Positions 61,121-64,000 of a stretch of 64,000 nt of DNA are shown here, piece by piece (within the stretch, counting starts at the first letter, position 1; each line of letters opens with the position of its first letter). This stretch comes from Mallotus nudiflorus (lineage: Eukaryota > Streptophyta > Magnoliopsida > Malpighiales > Euphorbiaceae). The position numbers and the translations under genes are program-made. The notes under the pieces were generated by a model. The model had not been told where the DNA came from. It worked only from the letters and a program-made list of their open reading frames with translations, and did not search any database. Location: assembly GCA_947683625.1 (NCBI GenBank), contig CANTUR010000916.1, forward strand, positions 1 through 64,000, in the 5' to 3' direction.

Positions 61121-62960
61121 TGGGTTAAATGCACCTGCGGTCACCCAATTTTCGGTTTGTTTCATTTTGGGTACTAAACTTTAATTTGTATCTTTTTGGT
61201 ACTCAAACTTTAATTTAAGTATCAACCACCAATCACCTGGTGGTGAAGTGCTGACGTGATCATCGGTTGAAGAATATTTGTCGAATATTCTCCATGTCAG
61301 CTTCCACATCATCGTCGACCTTAAATACACATACGATCACTAAACTTTAATTTTGTTTCAATTCAGATACTCAATTTCAATTTGTATCTTTCAATACCAA
61401 AATATTTTATTTAAACTAAAATTTTAACTTAATCAATCCTAATTCTATCAAGTAAATAATTCTTATCATATTAATATTTAATTATTGAATATATATTTTA
61501 ATTAAAATTAAATTGTATGTTATTTAAATTATATACAAATATTTTATTTAAATTAAAATTATAACTTAATTAAGCCTAATTCTACAAGTAAATTATTCCT
61601 ATCATATTAATATTTAACCTCTTAATATTTTTCATATACATACAATTTAAATATATTTTATATCTCAATAATTATAATATTAATATATAATTTTTTAAAA
61701 ATTTAATTTTTAAAATCTAGTTAAATGAATAAAATTATTAAATTTTGTGTTTATATAATAATATTCTCGTCATATTAATATTTAACTTTGTAATATTTTT
61801 AATTTCTTTTCTTTAATACATTTTACTTTTTAAATAAATAAAGTTTAAAAATATTTTTTTGTTTTTATTAATTTAATTAAGAAATTAATTTTTAATAAAA
61901 TTATATATATTAATATTATAAATTTTTGAGATATAAAATATATCTAAGTTGTATGTTTATTAAAAATATTAAAAAGTTGAATATTAGAATTAGGTTAATC
62001 AAGTTATAATTTTAATTTAAATAAAATATTTACATGCAATTTAATTTAAATATATCTAAATTGTATGTATATTAGAAAGGTTTATTGCACCAATCTCATT
62101 TTAACTTCGTCTATTTTTCATTATGGTATCAAATTTTTAATTTTTTTCTTTTTAGTTACTGAAGTTCTATTTTTTTTTCAGGTTAAAGTACCTCAAACAT
62201 ATCCGATCAAATTTAATATACGTGATAGTCGGAATAAACATATTTTTAGCATGTTTTCCACATAAGCGTTCTATTAACCAACTTAATCATCTTGTTTTAG
62301 AATTTTGTTTTCTAGAACCTGCAAGATAATTAAACAATCAAGTTTAGCAATTTTATTTTCTAGGACCCACAAGATTATTAAGTTAATTACTAGAATGCTT
62401 ATATAGTGAATATACTAAGAATATGGTTATTCATGCTACCACGTATACTCATTTTGGTTAGATATGTTTGAGGTACTTTAACCTGAAACAAAAATAGAAC
62501 TTTAATAACTGAAAAGAGAAAAATTAAAAATATGGTACCAAAATGAAATATATGGCAAAGTGAAGGTACCATTAGTGCAATAAACCCTATATTAAAATAT
62601 TAAAAGTTAAATATTAATATGATGAGAATAATTTATCTACTAGAATTAGGATTGCTTAAGTTGTTATTTTAATTTAAATAAAATATTTGATACTAAAAAA
62701 ATACATTTTGAAATTGAGTACTTGAATTAAAACAAAATCAAAGTTCAATGACCCATTTAAGGTTGAAGATGATATGGAAATTGACATGGAAAATATTCGG
62801 TAAATATTCTTCAATCGATTACCACATTAGCACTTTACCACCAAGTGACTAGTGGTTGATACTTAAATTGAAGTTTGGGTACCAAAAAAATACAAATTAA
62901 AATTTCGTGCGCAAAATGAAACAAATCGAAAGTTGGATGAACATAGGTGCATTTAACCCA
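61121..62960. mobile_element. Non-autonomous DNA element with about 315-base TIRs, in OSCA intron
   Basis: Starts TGGGTTAAATGCACC and ends GGTGCATTTAACCCA, its inverse. Arms at about 61121-61435 and 62645-62960 are reverse complements. The 8-base TAATGTTT flanks both ends (61113-61120, 62961-62968). An AT-rich middle encodes nothing. The 8-base duplication fits hAT or a variant Mutator-like element; the long TIRs favour the latter. It sits upstream of the first visible OSCA exon and so within an intron. Confidence 0.82.
62075..62587. mobile_element. TIR element (MITE-like) nested in the 61121-62960 element
   Basis: 513 bases with terminal inverted repeats of roughly 130 bases. The left end has AGGTTTATTGCAC and the right end GTGCAATAAACCC; further in, GGTTAAAGTACCTCAAACATA on the left is mirrored on the right. 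TATATTA flanks both ends (62068-62074, 62588-62594). No coding capacity. Confidence 0.75.
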
Positions 62961-62968
62961 TAATGTTT

Positions 62969-63522
62969 CACAGGTTACAAAAATTACCCATGTTTTGATC
63001 TTAGAAAAGTTTATCAAATGTAACTAGTGTATTTTAATTTCTTGCAGAAGGTTTCATTTTCTACAAAGGAGATGGTGAGCAATGAAGTACAAATGTCAAT
63101 CTTACACTAGATGCTATTTTTTCTATTTTGGACTAGATGACCTAGGGCCTATATTTCAATTCTTCTTTGAAATTTCAATTTCAAATTTCAAATTTGTTAT
63201 TTCTAAAGCCATTGTACGCAAGTTTGTATCGATAGGGATAGAAGTTTCTCAATTCCATTCAACAAGGTGTACACCGTTGATTTTTTTGAGTATATATTAG
63301 AAAATGCATGTTAACTTTTCGTCAATGCCTCATGGAGGTTTAGTACAACCACATCATTTTAGAATGAGCGTTACTAGAACATCTTTACCCTTGGCCATAA
63401 ACCTCCATGGGGTTTATTATTCACTCATCTCCACTAATTTCAAACCTGAAGTGAAAAAAAAGAAAAGTAGAAGCTGCTAACACTCCTAGAAAAGTAGTAA
63501 GCAGCAACCAACAGACCGTAGG
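62969..63522. other. Intron sequence of the OSCA gene, nothing recognised
   Basis: No exon-like sequence on the minus strand and no repeat borders. Confidence 0.5.
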
Positions 63523-63750
63523 TAGGGCTGGCCATGGGCCAATTCGGGCCTGGAACCGGCTCAAACCGGTCCAAAACTAGGGAAGGAGCTGGTTCCACTA
63601 AAACAGGAAAATTTAAAAAAAAAAAAAAGAAATTAACTTGTTAAACCGGACAAGCCGAACTGGTACTGGCCTTGAACTGGGTGGGGCCAGTTCCGGTTCG
63701 GTTCCACTTGTGAATCAGAACTGCCGGTTCATGAACTGTGGCCACCCCTA
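63523..63750. mobile_element. hAT-like MITE remnant
   Basis: 228 bases from TAGGGCTGGCCA to TGGCCACCCCTA, inverted termini with one mismatch. The inside is rich in CCGGTTC and GGAACCGG type motifs. The flanking 8-base sequences (ACCGTAGG, ACTATAAG) agree at only five positions, so the duplication, if it was one, has decayed. Confidence 0.6.
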
Positions 63751-64000
63751 ACTATAAGTTTATAATTTCACACCATGGACTAGTAATCATTAACCAGCAG
63801 ACATAGGTTCCTAAACCCCCACTTCAATGAGAATGTAATGGAGTTCTAACCTCTTTCTAGGCACTATTTTGTCAACATGGTACCTAAACCAGCTCCGACA
63901 TTCCTAATTCTATAAACATTTTGTCAAAGTATTATGCAGAAAAATCGTAATTGGATATCTACTAGTTTTATAAATTAGCTCAATAACCGGTTCTCATATT
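63751..64000. other. Probable OSCA intron, nothing recognised
   Basis: No minus-strand reading frame matching the N-terminal part of an OSCA protein is present, so the upstream exons must lie beyond the window. Confidence 0.5.

Overview
The window is nuclear DNA of a dicotyledonous plant. The evidence is spliceosomal introns with GT/AG borders, AT-rich intergenic DNA, abundant plant LTR retrotransposons, and plant-specific genes (an AGO7-type Argonaute, an ERN/RAP2.11-type AP2/ERF factor, an OSCA/CSC1 channel). The species cannot be named from sequence alone.

Layout. (1) 1 to about 14540: a decayed Ty3/gypsy retrotransposon of the Tat lineage, its 5' LTR lying left of the window. It has gag, protease with a G-patch-like tail, reverse transcriptase, two RNase H domains, integrase, then an antisense block with a spliced DUF7745-like ORF, tandem repeats, a polypurine tract and a 3' LTR. 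It abuts a Mutator-like (MuDR, PB1-like domain) transposase fragment (14541-15122). (2) 16550-19246 (+): a six-coding-exon UXT/prefoldin-alpha-like gene. (3) 21060-21392: a complete, extremely short TRIM retrotransposon with exact 5-bp target duplication. (4) 22957-26716 (-): intact three-exon AGO7 (1021 aa). (5) 27180-34000: inverted-repeat elements, one nested in another, then a 3.25-kb probable solo LTR. (6) 40022-41272 (-): intronless ERN-like AP2/ERF gene. (7) 47108-61074 (-): the 3' two thirds of an OSCA/CSC1-like gene; its N-terminal exons lie beyond the right edge. One intron of 10.5 kb holds a Ty1/copia element (49446-58862) into which a second copia element (51015-55716) jumped; both have exact 5-bp target duplications. 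(8) 61121-62960: another long-TIR DNA element with a smaller TIR element nested in it, in the intron upstream of the first visible OSCA exon, then a hAT-like MITE at 63523.

How it fits together. The four host genes are not an operon and do not obviously share a pathway: AGO7 acts in the miR390/TAS3 trans-acting siRNA pathway, the UXT homologue is a co-chaperone subunit, the ERF is a transcription factor, and OSCA is a mechano/osmosensitive cation channel. The nearness of AGO7 and an OSCA gene recalls Arabidopsis At1g69440/At1g69450 and probably reflects conserved microsynteny. Most of the remaining sequence is transposable-element debris, and much of the interest lies in its nesting order and boundaries. 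No wholly novel system was proven; the best candidates for a second look are the spliced antisense gene in the Tat element, the minimal TRIM and the nested copia pair inside a host intron.
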